In this document: piece by piece, positions 1-8,729 of the stretch
How the letters are laid out: each line of letters begins with the position of its first letter
Position numbering within the stretch: the stretch's first letter is position 1
DNA from: Pseudomonas sp. URMO17WK12:I11
GTDB lineage: Bacteria; Pseudomonadota; Gammaproteobacteria; Pseudomonadales; Pseudomonadaceae
DNA length: 64,000 nt
NCBI RefSeq assembly: GCF_007677725.1
Contig: NZ_VEDF01000004.1
Span: 62,001 to 126,000, forward strand
Direction: 5' to 3'
Program-made: the position numbers and the translations under genes
The notes under the pieces: model-generated
Databases searched by the model: none
Told to the model about the DNA's origin: nothing
What the model saw: the letters and a program-made list of their open reading frames with translations, nothing else

Positions 1-595
1 GCAGCGCCTGACCATGGTCGATGCGCTTGACCCCGGCGAGGCTCGCCTCCAGCAGCTGATTGGCCTTGGCCTCGATCCACTTGGTGACATCGCTGTCGGC
101 TGGGCCACCATTGGGGGGGTTGTACTTGAAGCCGCCGCTTTGCGGAGGATTGTGCGAGGGCGTGATGACGATGCCATCGGCCAGCCCGGTGCGGCGCCCA
201 CGGTTGTAGCACAGGATCGCGTGGGACACGGCAGGGGTCGGCGTGTATTCGTCGTCCTTGGACAGCATCACCTGCACACCATTGGCCGCCAGCACCTGCA
301 ACGCGCTGGCCGCCGCAGGGGCGGACAGCGCATGGGTGTCGGCGCCGATGAACAGCGGCCCGTCGATGGCGTGCTCCTGGCGATACAGGCAAATGGCCTG
401 GGTAATCGCCAGGACATGGTGTTCGTTGAAGCTCAGGTCGAACGAGCTGCCGCGGTGCCCCGAGGTGCCGAAGGCCACCCGCTGCGCTGCCACGGCAGGG
501 TCTGGGCGGCCCGTGTAGTAGGCGGTCAGCAGGCGGGGAATATCGACCAGCACGCTAGCGGGAGCCGGCTTGCCTGCCAAAGGACTGAGCGTCAT
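1..595 (-). CDS. pgm: Phosphoglucomutase, alpha-D-glucose type (N-terminal part)
   Basis: Interconverts glucose-1-phosphate and glucose-6-phosphate in the cytoplasm, feeding glycogen, trehalose and envelope sugar synthesis. The ATG at 595 opens a reading frame that leaves the window at base 1, so about 198 residues are visible. An early FGTSGHRG segment and, further on, [11 protein letters not shown] carry the family signatures; the serine of TPSHNP is the residue phosphorylated during catalysis in alpha-D-phosphohexomutases. The early FGTSGHRG and the spacing to the serine loop favour the glucose-specific Pgm family over AlgC/GlmM. The C-terminal three quarters, including the phosphate-binding domain, lies outside the window. 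No operon partner is visible; the next gene ends 85 bases away on the same strand. Confidence 0.9.
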   Translation of the reverse strand, partial: MTLSPLAGKPAPASVLVDIPRLLTAYYTGRPDPAVAAQRVAFGTSGHRGSSFDLSFNEHHVLAITQAICLYRQEHAIDGPLFIGADTHALSAPAAASALQVLAANGVQVMLSKDDEYTPTPAVSHAILCYNRGRRTGLADGIVITPSHNPPQSGGFKYNPPNGGPADSDVTKWIEAKANQLLEASLAGVKRIDHGQAL

Positions 596-679
596 GCAAA
601 AACCTCGAGTTCAACGAATGTGGGGGTTTGAACACGCAGTGTACTGGGAGTTGCATGGCCGTGCGAAGGGGCTGGCGGT

Positions 680-2941
680 TTAGTCGCCGGCAAGTTGCCA
701 CCACGTGGGGAACATCTGTTGAACCCGCGGCTCGGCGAATCGCTCGTCGATCAACACCAGCACGCCACGGTCTTGATCGCCGCGGATGACCCGCCCAGCG
801 GCCTGAATCACCTTGCGCACACCGGGGTACAGATAGGCGTAGTCGAAACCCGCGCCAAACTGGCGTCCCAGGCGCTGTTTGAACTGCTCGTTGATCGGAT
901 TGACCTGTGGCAGGCCCAAGGTGGCGACGAATGCGCCGATCAGACGGGTGCCGGGCAGGTCCACCCCTTCGCCGAACGCCCCACCGAGCACAGCGAAGCC
1001 GACGCCCTGCCCGTCCGCCACGAAACGCTCGAGAAACGCCTGACGCGCCGCCTCGTCCATGCCTGGCGCTTGGGTCCACAGGGGGATGCCTGGGTGCTGC
1101 GCAGCGAGCAGGCTGGCCACCTGCTGCAGGTATTCGAAACTGCTGAAGAACGCCAGGTAATTGCCCGGCAGGCGCTGGTATTGCTCGGCGATCAACGCAG
1201 TGATCGGCGCCAGGGATGCCTGCCGCGCGTGGTAACGGGTCGACACCTGGCTGGCGATGCGCACCTGCAGTTGCTCGGCGCGAAACGGCGCCGCCACCTC
1301 GAGCCAGGCGGTATCGGCGGGCATGCCCAGTAGATCGGTATAAAAGCGCCGCGGGCTCAAGGTCGCGGAAAACAAGGTTACGCTGCGTGCTGCACGCATG
1401 CGCGGTGCGAGCAACCTGGCCGGGGTGACATTACGCAGGCACAGGCTGGCCAGGCGTTGTTTGCCCGCACCCTGGCGCAAGCTGATATCGAACAGGAAAT
1501 GCTCGTCGAACAGCTCGGCCACTCGGCTGAACTGCAAGGCCTGGTAAAAGAACTGCAGCACCTGCGGGTCAACCTCGCTGGGGCGTTCGTTCAGGCGCTC
1601 CTGGATCAGGCCGATGCATTGCTGCAGCGCACGCACGAACGCTTCTGGCAGCTGCTCGCTGGCCTGATACGCCGCCTGCTGGGTCTTGAACAAGGCGTTC
1701 CACTGTCGATTGAGCCGGTCCAGCGCGCTGACCAAGCCTTGAGGCTTGCTGCGGCGCAGTGCGCGCAACTGGCCTTGATCGAGCGTCGCGCTGTACATGG
1801 CGCGCCCGCGCTCGACCAGGTTGTGCGCCTCGTCGACCAGCACCGCGATGCGCCACTGGTTCAACTGCGCGAGGCCGAACAACATGGCGTGGGCATCGAA
1901 GTAGTAGTTGTAGTCGGCCACCACCACATCCACCCAGCGCGCCATTTCCTGGCCCAGGTAGTACGGACATACCTGATGGGCCAAGCCCACTTCGCGCAGT
2001 ACCGCGCGGTCGAGAATGGGCCGCGCGGCGGCGGCCTGGCGCGCGGCCGGGAGGCGGTCGTAAAAGCCCTTGGCCAACGGGCAGGACTCACCGTGGCAGG
2101 CTTTGTCCGGGTGTTCGCAGGCTTTGTCACGGGCGATCAGTTCCAGCGTGCGTAGCGCAGGTTGCGGGGTGGCTGCGTGGATTTGCCCCAGGGCGTCGAG
2201 GGCCAGGGCTCGACCAGGCGTCTTGGCGGTAAGAAAGAACAGCTTGTCCAACCGCTGCGGGACCATCGCCTTGAGCAATGGGAACAACGTGCCCAGGGTC
2301 TTGCCGATGCCGGTGCTGGCCTGGGCCAGCAGGCAGCGCCCAGTGCTGACTGCCTTGTACAGGGTTTCTGCCAACTGCCGCTGGCCCTGGCGAAATGCCG
2401 GGTAGGGGAACGTCAGGGCTTGCAGGCCCTCGTTACGCGCAACCAGGCGCTGTTCCTGGCTCTGCGCCCAGGCGAGAAAGCATTGACACTGGGCTTCGAA
2501 GAAGCTCTGCAACTGCGCGGCTGAATAGTGTTGACTGATCAGCGTCTGCTTGTCGCTGTCGACGTCCAGATAGACCAGGGCAACCTCGATGCTCGGCAAC
2601 TGCCGCACCTGGCACAGCAGCCAGGCATACACCTTGGCCTGCGCCCAGTGCAGCTGGCGGTGGTTGTCAGGCTGGCGCGCGAGATCGCCACGGTGCGTTT
2701 TGATCTCTTCCAGGCGATTGGCCGCCGGATCGTAGCCGTCGGCACGTCCGCGCACGCGCAGGCCTTGGCAATCGCCCTCCAGGGTGATCTCCGACTCGTA
2801 GCCGGCAGCGCGACGCGCCACGACCCGGCGGTGCCCTTCGATGCCCTCCTGGGCCGTCGGGGACGGGGTGAAACGCAGGTCGAGGTCGCCGACCTTGGCG
2901 GTGAATTCGCACAGCGCGCGGACCGCCACCCGATAACTCAC
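680..2941 (-). CDS. XPD/DinG-type helicase with N-terminal PD-(D/E)XK nuclease motif
   Basis: Predicted ATP-dependent 5'-3' DNA helicase of 753 residues for DNA repair. From the GTG start I see a Cas4/RecB-like nuclease pattern at residues 65-105 (GRADGY with D68, then E79-I-K81, then Q101-AKV-Y105), Walker A ASTGIGKT near 208-215, a cysteine cluster between helicase motifs (CEHPDKACHGESC and a later VCPYYL) matching the iron-sulfur cluster of XPD/DinG helicases, the Walker B box VDEAH, and motif VI QAAGRVIR near the C-terminus. The GTG at 2941 overlaps the TGA of the upstream nuclease gene by four bases (GTGA), so translation is probably coupled; an upstream in-frame ATG at 2995 would lie inside the nuclease gene. 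Its promoter is presumably the one with the LexA box at 4614-4629. Nuclease activity is inferred from motif only. Confidence 0.85.
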   Translation of the reverse strand: MSYRVAVRALCEFTAKVGDLDLRFTPSPTAQEGIEGHRRVVARRAAGYESEITLEGDCQGLRVRGRADGYDPAANRLEEIKTHRGDLARQPDNHRQLHWAQAKVYAWLLCQVRQLPSIEVALVYLDVDSDKQTLISQHYSAAQLQSFFEAQCQCFLAWAQSQEQRLVARNEGLQALTFPYPAFRQGQRQLAETLYKAVSTGRCLLAQASTGIGKTLGTLFPLLKAMVPQRLDKLFFLTAKTPGRALALDALGQIHAATPQPALRTLELIARDKACEHPDKACHGESCPLAKGFYDRLPAARQAAAARPILDRAVLREVGLAHQVCPYYLGQEMARWVDVVVADYNYYFDAHAMLFGLAQLNQWRIAVLVDEAHNLVERGRAMYSATLDQGQLRALRRSKPQGLVSALDRLNRQWNALFKTQQAAYQASEQLPEAFVRALQQCIGLIQERLNERPSEVDPQVLQFFYQALQFSRVAELFDEHFLFDISLRQGAGKQRLASLCLRNVTPARLLAPRMRAARSVTLFSATLSPRRFYTDLLGMPADTAWLEVAAPFRAEQLQVRIASQVSTRYHARQASLAPITALIAEQYQRLPGNYLAFFSSFEYLQQVASLLAAQHPGIPLWTQAPGMDEAARQAFLERFVADGQGVGFAVLGGAFGEGVDLPGTRLIGAFVATLGLPQVNPINEQFKQRLGRQFGAGFDYAYLYPGVRKVIQAAGRVIRGDQDRGVLVLIDERFAEPRVQQMFPTWWQLAGD

Positions 2942-4584
2942 GCAGCGCTCCAGCGCACGTGACAGACCGCCACCGGCAAGCCGTGCTCGGCGCAAAACTG
3001 CAGCCAGCGCAATTGGTTGTCCTGCAGGCGATCACCTGGCCCCTTGACTTCGACCATGCGGTAGCACTGCTGCTCTGGCCAGAACTGAATCAGATCGGGC
3101 ATACCGGTGCGGTTGTTGCGAATATCTTGTAGCAGGCGCAGGAAACACTGCTTCAAATGCGCTGCCGGCAAACAGGCCAAGGCTTGCTCGAGCAGCGCTT
3201 GGCTGAGCATGGACCAGAACACGAACGGCGATTGCAGGCCCTGCTTGGCCGTGAAGCACTCCACGATGGCCTGGCGGTGGGAGTCGTCGTCCAGTCGGCC
3301 CAGGCAGGCTGCGAAATACGCGGTGCGGCGCTGCTGGAAGTCGCTGTCATGCAGGTCTTGCGGAGCTGCCTGGAAGGGGTTGAAGAACGCCCCCGGCACC
3401 GGCGCGAATATCGCTTCCCAGCACAGCAGGCCGAACAGACTGTTGAACAGGGTGTTCTCCACGTAGTGCACTTGCCCGCCCGCTTGCGCCAGATGTTGGC
3501 GCACGGCCTCTTCGACGCCGAGCGCTGCCTGCTCACGTGGGAGTTCCAGTTCGATCAATTGCAACGGCGCCGGCCGACGCCGTGGCTGCGGCGGCCCACC
3601 GAGCTTGCGCGCCAGGCGCGGCAACATGCGCTCCAGTGCCTGCACCTCCAGCGGATTGGCCGGCGCGGCAGCCAGCTTCAACGCCAGCATATGCGCCTGA
3701 GCCCAGCGTTCACTGCGTTCCAGCACGCGGACCTGGCGAATTCGCGCCTGCGCGTGGCTGCTGCGCGCATACACCGACAAAGCCTGGTCCCAGTCACCGA
3801 GCCGCTCGCACTGTTGACCCACGGCGAACAGCAAGCGCGCGTGACGCCGTGCCAGCCACGCATTGTCAACGTGCAGACTGGCCAGGGTGGTGAGGATGGT
3901 CGCGGGCGCTTCGCCTTGCTCCAGGCGCTCGACGCACTGGTGCAAGGCAATGGCCTGATCCACCTCGCTGCGCTGCTGGAGGGCCCGCGAATCGGCGCTG
4001 AAAGGCACTTTTTCGAAGCGCAGCACGCCCATGTCGGCGAGGACGAACTCTGACCAGTCCTGGTACAAATTACCGAAGAACAGCAGGCGGATGCGGTCGC
4101 ACAGTGGTTGCAGGCACCACTGCACGATGCGCACTGACACGCAGCCGAACCATTCGGCCAGGGGCCTGGGGGCCAGGGCCAACGCCTGTAATTGTTGCAA
4201 CAGCTCGTGCTTGGCTGCCCGGGGCTTTTCCAGGTGCTCGGCGAAGCCTGCAGCGAGTTCGTCCTTGCGTAGCAGGTGGAACAGTTGCTCAAGACTCAAG
4301 GCCGCAGGCTCACATACCCATCCAAGCGCCATCAGCGGCTGCAGCGCCTGCGCCGTGTCGCCGATTTCGGTGTATTCGAGGCGGTCGCTACGGAACAGCT
4401 CGCCTTTGCGCATGACCATGCGCACCAACAACGCCTGGGCGGGCTGGGCGAGCTCGGCGAAAGTACGGATGAACGCCGACTCCTGCTCATCGAGCAAGTC
4501 GGCATAACGTGACTCGACCCACAGCAGTACCTGGCGGAAGTTATGCAAGTAGTACAGCGGGTCATCGACGGAATGGGCAATCAC
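2938..4584 (-). CDS. fan1: FAN1-like VRR-NUC structure-specific nuclease
   Basis: Homologue of the Fanconi-associated nuclease family, which cuts 5' flaps and unhooks DNA interstrand crosslinks. The C-terminal VRR-NUC domain shows PDLIQFW (D497 by my count), then EVKGPGDRL (E512, K514), the PD-(D/E)XK metal site in the form typical of FAN1. About 548 residues is the usual size for Pseudomonas FAN1. The first in-frame start is a GTG at 4614, but that codon lies inside the LexA box; the GTG at 4584 gives a more usual N-terminus (MIAHSVDDPLYYL) and leaves room for a promoter. Neither has a strong ribosome site. It overlaps the downstream helicase by four bases, forming a two-gene repair operon. 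Confidence 0.85.
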   Translation of the reverse strand: MIAHSVDDPLYYLHNFRQVLLWVESRYADLLDEQESAFIRTFAELAQPAQALLVRMVMRKGELFRSDRLEYTEIGDTAQALQPLMALGWVCEPAALSLEQLFHLLRKDELAAGFAEHLEKPRAAKHELLQQLQALALAPRPLAEWFGCVSVRIVQWCLQPLCDRIRLLFFGNLYQDWSEFVLADMGVLRFEKVPFSADSRALQQRSEVDQAIALHQCVERLEQGEAPATILTTLASLHVDNAWLARRHARLLFAVGQQCERLGDWDQALSVYARSSHAQARIRQVRVLERSERWAQAHMLALKLAAAPANPLEVQALERMLPRLARKLGGPPQPRRRPAPLQLIELELPREQAALGVEEAVRQHLAQAGGQVHYVENTLFNSLFGLLCWEAIFAPVPGAFFNPFQAAPQDLHDSDFQQRRTAYFAACLGRLDDDSHRQAIVECFTAKQGLQSPFVFWSMLSQALLEQALACLPAAHLKQCFLRLLQDIRNNRTGMPDLIQFWPEQQCYRMVEVKGPGDRLQDNQLRWLQFCAEHGLPVAVCHVRWSAA

Positions 4585-4613
4585 AAGGCGAGGTCGGGCA
4601 GCGAAAACGAACA

Positions 4614-4629
4614 CTGTTTATACATACAG
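4614..4629. promoter_or_regulatory. LexA box (SOS operator)
   Basis: The 16 bases CTGTTTATACATACAG fit the CTGT-N8-ACAG LexA consensus of gamma-proteobacteria exactly, with the preferred alternating A/T interior. It sits 30 bases upstream of the chosen fan1 start, in the right place to block the fan1-helicase promoter. Known for the family: LexA represses SOS repair genes through such palindromes. That this copy is bound is inference. Confidence 0.75.
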
Positions 4630-4669
4630 ATCCGGCCGTCAGGCAAGTTCAGCGGTCGATTACCCACAC

Positions 4670-5971
4670 CTACCGACGAGTGGCATCGCCGCTCAACTTC
4701 TGCAACGCCTGCACCAGCGCCTGGGGGGATTCGCCCACCCAGCGCAGACTCACGTAGCGCTCGTAGCGACCGGGCAAACCATACTGCTCACCCGCCACGG
4801 CATGCAGAGCAGAATCTGCCGTGGCTGCCAGCACGGCAGCGCTCGACCACGCCTGGGCCAGGCGCAACCACAGGGTATGTCCGCCTTCTGGCCGCTGATA
4901 CTCCACCTGTTCACCCAACGCCCCGCGCAAATGCTGGCAGAGCTGCTCCATGCGCTGCTGCAGCGCCAATCGTGTAAGCCGCAGCTGCGCATCGATGTCA
5001 CCTGCGACAAGCAGCCGGGCCAATGCCTGCTGACGCAGTGGGCTGATCTGGAAGTCCCGCAGGGCGAATGCCAGGTGCACGGCCGGCGCGCGCCCCAGCA
5101 GGTAGGCATAAGGCGCCTCGGTGCCGACCGCGGCCTCCATCGAACCCAGCACCAGCAAGCTGCGCGGGTCGACCCAGTCGCGCAGGCGCGACGCAGCGGG
5201 TGCGGTAAAACACAACTCGCTGTCCAGGTCGTTTTCCAGCAACCACACCGCATGCAAGGCGAGTACGTCGGCAATCTGCTGGTGAACCCGTCGAGCCATC
5301 AACCGACCCAGCGGCGCACTGAGACACGAAGGCAGGATGACCAGGGCGATCGGCTCGGCGACCAGCAACCTGGCGAGAGTAGTCACCTCAGCGCTGCCGT
5401 CGGGGCCTAGCGGCAGCTCCACGACCCGCACAGCGCAGCGCTGGAGCGTGCGCAGGATCCGCCAGCAGCAAGGGGTTGCCACCAACACGGTACTGCCCGG
5501 CGGTGCCAGCGCAGCGAGCAGCGTCTCCAGCACGGCCTGCACATCTGGCCCCAACTGCACATCATCTGGCCGCCAGACCTGCGGGGCATTGTGGGTGTAA
5601 CGCTGGGCCAGGGCTTCGCGCAGCTGCGCACCGGCGTGCGCTGCGCCAATACGCGCTGGCGAGCGGCCCAAACGCCGCTCCTGGGCCAACAATGCGCGCT
5701 CCAATGCCGGTTGCGCCACTGGCGTGTGGCCGACGTCGGCGCGTATCGGCGCTACGGCGACCTTGGCGAAGTAGCCCGACTTGGCGATCGATCGGACCCT
5801 GCCCTCGCGCTCGAGCAGGGTGTAGGCCGCTTGCACGGTGGCCAACGATACCCGCAAGCGCCTGGACAGCGTTCTCAGCGACGGCAAGCGTGGCTGCCCG
5901 CCTCGTTCGGCATCGTCGATCAAGGCCGCCAGGTAGCGATACACCACTTGATAGGCGAACTCACGGGCCAT
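4670..5971 (-). CDS. MocR-family (GntR) regulator lacking the PLP lysine
   Basis: GntR-type winged helix at about residues 1-70 (PSLRTLSRRLRVSLATVQAAY recognition region) joined to a fold-type I aminotransferase-like domain, the MocR arrangement. The aminotransferase part is recognisable from LLENDLDSEL, equivalent to the usual EDDYDSEF, and from PRSLLVLGSMEAAVGTE, equivalent to the usual YLGTFSKTLAPG. In the latter the lysine that holds pyridoxal phosphate is replaced by alanine, so ordinary PLP binding is unlikely. The frame also opens at an ATG at 5992; I chose 5971, just before the winged helix. Either start overlaps the end of the upstream gene (11 or 32 bases), indicating coupled translation. 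It is probably a transcription regulator of its own operon; the effector is unknown. Confidence 0.75.
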   Translation of the reverse strand: MAREFAYQVVYRYLAALIDDAERGGQPRLPSLRTLSRRLRVSLATVQAAYTLLEREGRVRSIAKSGYFAKVAVAPIRADVGHTPVAQPALERALLAQERRLGRSPARIGAAHAGAQLREALAQRYTHNAPQVWRPDDVQLGPDVQAVLETLLAALAPPGSTVLVATPCCWRILRTLQRCAVRVVELPLGPDGSAEVTTLARLLVAEPIALVILPSCLSAPLGRLMARRVHQQIADVLALHAVWLLENDLDSELCFTAPAASRLRDWVDPRSLLVLGSMEAAVGTEAPYAYLLGRAPAVHLAFALRDFQISPLRQQALARLLVAGDIDAQLRLTRLALQQRMEQLCQHLRGALGEQVEYQRPEGGHTLWLRLAQAWSSAAVLAATADSALHAVAGEQYGLPGRYERYVSLRWVGESPQALVQALQKLSGDATRR

Positions 5972-7304
5972 CGAAAAGCCGCAGGTGCACATCTCGCCCG
6001 GCCAGATAGCCTAGCCAGCGCGCCGCACTCGGCTGCGCAGGCGCATCGTAGATCATGCGCAATTGCGCAAGCGGCAGACCGCTGACATTCACGATCCAGT
6101 CCCTGACCGCATCCGGGCAGGCCTTGCCTTGCAGGGCCCGATGCAGATAAGGCAAAGCGACCAGCATGTCGGGATGGCAGCACTGCAGAAAACGCTCGAG
6201 ACCGGCGCCGCGGTCGCTAAATGGCCGAAAGAACATACAGGCCAGTTGCGCTGGCTCAAGGCCCGGAGGCTTGGCATCGCCCACCAGATACAAGCTTCCG
6301 GCAGAAGATGTACCGCCGGGTACCGACGCTGGACTGACCGGCGCACACGCAGCCGCCTGGCAACGCGACGCCAGGTCTTGCAGGTGAGCCAGCGCCAGGG
6401 GGTCGATGAACCCCGCCAATGACGGTGCCTGCGCCCCAAGCTCGAAGCCCCAGCCCATCACCCGGTCCAGGCCGGCATCACACAACAGCGAGGGGAGCAG
6501 ATCGTCGAGGCCAAGCACCTGCAGCGGTATCGCCCTCGGCGTTGAGCGGCCCGACACGTGCGCCATCGGCTCCAAGGAGCCGGCGGCCCCGTGCAGGTGC
6601 CCTAGCCGCTCGACCAGTTCATCGAGGCAGTGGGGCAGCGCGTCGTCGACCGCCACACCCGCCAGTTGCAGACTGCGCCGGGCCCAGCCGAGCAAACGCC
6701 TGCGCTGTCGAGCAGGCAGGGCTGTCACCACGGCGTCCACGCTGGGGTACCCGGCCAAGGCCAGGCGCACGGCATCGGCCAATTCCAGATAGGTTCGGCT
6801 ACCGAGCAGGGCGCGAGGCCTGGCATCGACCACGTGGCCGAACAACAGCATGGCTTGACCCGCCGCTTGGCCACGCGGGCCGGCGCCGCTGGGTTGGCGG
6901 GCAAATGGCACCACGGCTGCGCCTTCGAGCATCTGCACTTGTACCCGCGGGTCGTCATGCATGAACAGCGCGTCGAAGCCACGTTCATGCTGCTCCAGCA
7001 TGGCTTTGCTGTTCGCCGGCAGGCAGCTTGTCAGTACCTGAAGCTTGAAGGTCACTGGCGCCCGCAGCGCGATGCTCAGTTGTGCTGCTCGCATCACTGC
7101 CAGTAGCCGTGCACTGCAGCGATCGCCACCTTGCACCAGCAGCAACCTGAACGTGCCGATGTATTCCGGCCCGCCAGCGACCACCAGCAATCGCTGTATC
7201 AACAATTGCAGTGAGGCGCGCTGCGTTTTGCTCATGTGATTCAACAAGCGCTCGAGCACCTGTTGGTAGATAAAGTTCATGGCCTGGTCGTGAACGATAC
7301 TCAC
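5961..7304 (-). CDS. Unrecognised 447-residue protein coupled to MocR-like gene
   Basis: I do not recognise this protein. It is soluble by inspection, with no signal peptide and no clear membrane segments, and is rich in Leu, Ala and Arg, with helical-looking stretches such as RQRRRLLGWARRSLQLAG. An early segment (residues roughly 20-60) resembles a helical bundle and a central hydrophobic strand LLLVQGG. Six cysteines are scattered, two of them adjacent (FLQCCHP). The GTG at 7304 is the first start; an ATG at 7280 (MNFIYQQ) is equally credible. It overlaps the MocR-like gene downstream, so the two are likely made together, and a repeat array at 7375-7403 precedes it. No function is assigned. 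Confidence 0.65.
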   Translation of the reverse strand: MSIVHDQAMNFIYQQVLERLLNHMSKTQRASLQLLIQRLLVVAGGPEYIGTFRLLLVQGGDRCSARLLAVMRAAQLSIALRAPVTFKLQVLTSCLPANSKAMLEQHERGFDALFMHDDPRVQVQMLEGAAVVPFARQPSGAGPRGQAAGQAMLLFGHVVDARPRALLGSRTYLELADAVRLALAGYPSVDAVVTALPARQRRRLLGWARRSLQLAGVAVDDALPHCLDELVERLGHLHGAAGSLEPMAHVSGRSTPRAIPLQVLGLDDLLPSLLCDAGLDRVMGWGFELGAQAPSLAGFIDPLALAHLQDLASRCQAAACAPVSPASVPGGTSSAGSLYLVGDAKPPGLEPAQLACMFFRPFSDRGAGLERFLQCCHPDMLVALPYLHRALQGKACPDAVRDWIVNVSGLPLAQLRMIYDAPAQPSAARWLGYLAGRDVHLRLFDGP

Positions 7305-7660
7305 CGCACTACCCCGCCGGGTATTTCAGTACCGCCATTGCGGCGAAATGCTGCATGTTCAGGTATTGAAAACTTAGGAAGTTTCCTACAAGAATATAGG
7401 AAGCCTGCTAGTTGCTTATATGCTTGCCCTAGCCGCCTGAAAACAACTACCGGCATGGGCGACAACAACGCCCTGGGCCGTGCTCCACCGCGCTTGCTCG
7501 GGTTCATTGTCCGCTCCTTGCGTCCGTTTGGGTCAGGTCATTATCGAGTCTTGCCAAACGAATAAAAGATACAGATGGCATTGAAAAAACCATTCAGAAA
7601 TCAGTCAATACGCAGGCGATCGTGCGCCGCTCCAATTACTTAGGCTAGACAGCAAAATGC
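7305..7660. other. Intergenic region upstream of the unknown/MocR operon
   Basis: No credible gene is seen in these 356 bases; the ORFs on either strand have no ribosome site and non-coding composition. It is more AT-rich than its surroundings, as expected of a promoter region for the leftward operon, and contains the TAGGAA array described separately. The right end abuts the terminator of the mexS-like gene. Confidence 0.6.
7375..7403. promoter_or_regulatory. TAGGAA operator-like array
   Basis: TAGGAAGTTTCCTA at 7375-7388 is a perfect 6-2-6 inverted repeat. A third half-site TAGGAAG follows at 7397-7403, in phase by 22 bases (two helical turns) with the first. It lies about 70-100 bases upstream of the start of the unknown gene and is the only such structure in this gap. 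A dimeric regulator, possibly the MocR-like protein encoded in the operon, could bind here. The link is inference. Confidence 0.45.
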
Positions 7661-7683
7661 AAAAAACCGGGCAGATGCCCGGT
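7661..7683 (-). terminator. Rho-independent terminator of mexS-like gene
   Basis: Read on the minus strand: ACCGGGC, loop ATCT, GCCCGGT, with a run of six T overlapping the stem foot. It begins 24 bases past the stop of the mexS-like gene. Stem and T-run are both canonical. Confidence 0.85.
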
Positions 7684-7706
7684 TCTTTGGTTACCAACTA
7701 ATGCTG

Positions 7707-8729
7707 TCAGGTGCGCGTCATGTCTAGCACCACACGCCCGCCACATGGGCATTCATCCATGTAGCGATGCGCCTCCACCACGTCGCTGAATGGGTACACC
7801 TTGATGATCTGCGGGGTCAGCAGCTGATCGGCAGTGAACTGATTGATGTCGCGCAGCGCCCGCTGCAGTGCGACCTGATCCTGGCTGATGCCCAGTTCTG
7901 GCTTGCCGGTGAAGTTGCCGATGCAGTGCACGTAGAACTGGATGTTCTTCTGGAACGCCGCGCAGGCCGGAAATGGCGTCTGGTTGCCGCCTTGCAGACC
8001 ATACAATACCAGGCTGCCACGGGGTGCCAGCACATCACCGAGCAACGACATCTGTGGGCCGCCCAGGCCGTCGAGGACCATATCGACTCCACGCCCGTCG
8101 GTGTACTTGCCGATCTGCATCAGCAGGTCCTGCTCTTCGGTGACGATGACCTTGTCAGCGCCCAGACTCAGCAGATAGTCACGCTGTTCCGGCTCCTTGG
8201 TGGCGGCGAAGACTTTCAGGCCCAGCGCCTTGCCCAGTTGCACGAACGCCGGCCCTGCGCAGTGGCTGGCGTCGGTCACCAGCGCGCTCTGCCCGGCCTT
8301 GGCCCGCGCCAGGTCGACGTAGGCGAAATAGGCGATCAGCAGCGGCGTGTAGTGCACACTGGCCTCGATCGGCGTGAGCAGATCCGGGTAGCGGGTGATG
8401 GCGCTGCGCGGCAGGACGATGACATCGCCGTACACCGGATGGTCATTGGCGCTGGTGGCTGGGAAGCTGGCAACCCTATCGCCCACGCTGATGTCATCGA
8501 CACCATCGCCGACCGCAGTCACCACACCGGCCATTTCGTGGCCGATGCCGGCCGGCAGGCGTGCTTGCGAGGGCGCCAGGTTCTGCCGCCAGAGCACGTC
8601 GTACCAGCTCACGCCAATGGCCTCGACGCGGATCTGCACTTCACCGACGGCTGGTGTCGGTTCGGCCTGCTCCTCGCAGCGGAGCACGTCGGCAGCGCCG
8701 AACTTGTGGAACCGGATGATGCGGGACAT
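7707..8729 (-). CDS. mexS: MexS-like zinc-type/quinone oxidoreductase (MDR family)
   Basis: Medium-chain dehydrogenase/reductase of 340 residues: GroES-like N-terminal part (GVSWYDVLWR, GIGHEMAGVVTAVGD) and a Rossmann domain with SLGADKVI and DGLGGPQMSLLG. The structural zinc cysteine cluster is absent, as in quinone-oxidoreductase-type members. It is divergent from a MexT-like regulator at 8936, the same partnership as mexS-mexT of P. aeruginosa, where MexS is thought to remove an electrophilic metabolite whose build-up activates MexT. ATG 8729 has GAGG six to seven bases upstream; a GTG directly before it is less likely. Symbol assigned by similarity and neighbourhood; orthology is not proven. 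Confidence 0.75.
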   Translation of the reverse strand: MSRIIRFHKFGAADVLRCEEQAEPTPAVGEVQIRVEAIGVSWYDVLWRQNLAPSQARLPAGIGHEMAGVVTAVGDGVDDISVGDRVASFPATSANDHPVYGDVIVLPRSAITRYPDLLTPIEASVHYTPLLIAYFAYVDLARAKAGQSALVTDASHCAGPAFVQLGKALGLKVFAATKEPEQRDYLLSLGADKVIVTEEQDLLMQIGKYTDGRGVDMVLDGLGGPQMSLLGDVLAPRGSLVLYGLQGGNQTPFPACAAFQKNIQFYVHCIGNFTGKPELGISQDQVALQRALRDINQFTADQLLTPQIIKVYPFSDVVEAHRYMDECPCGGRVVLDMTRT

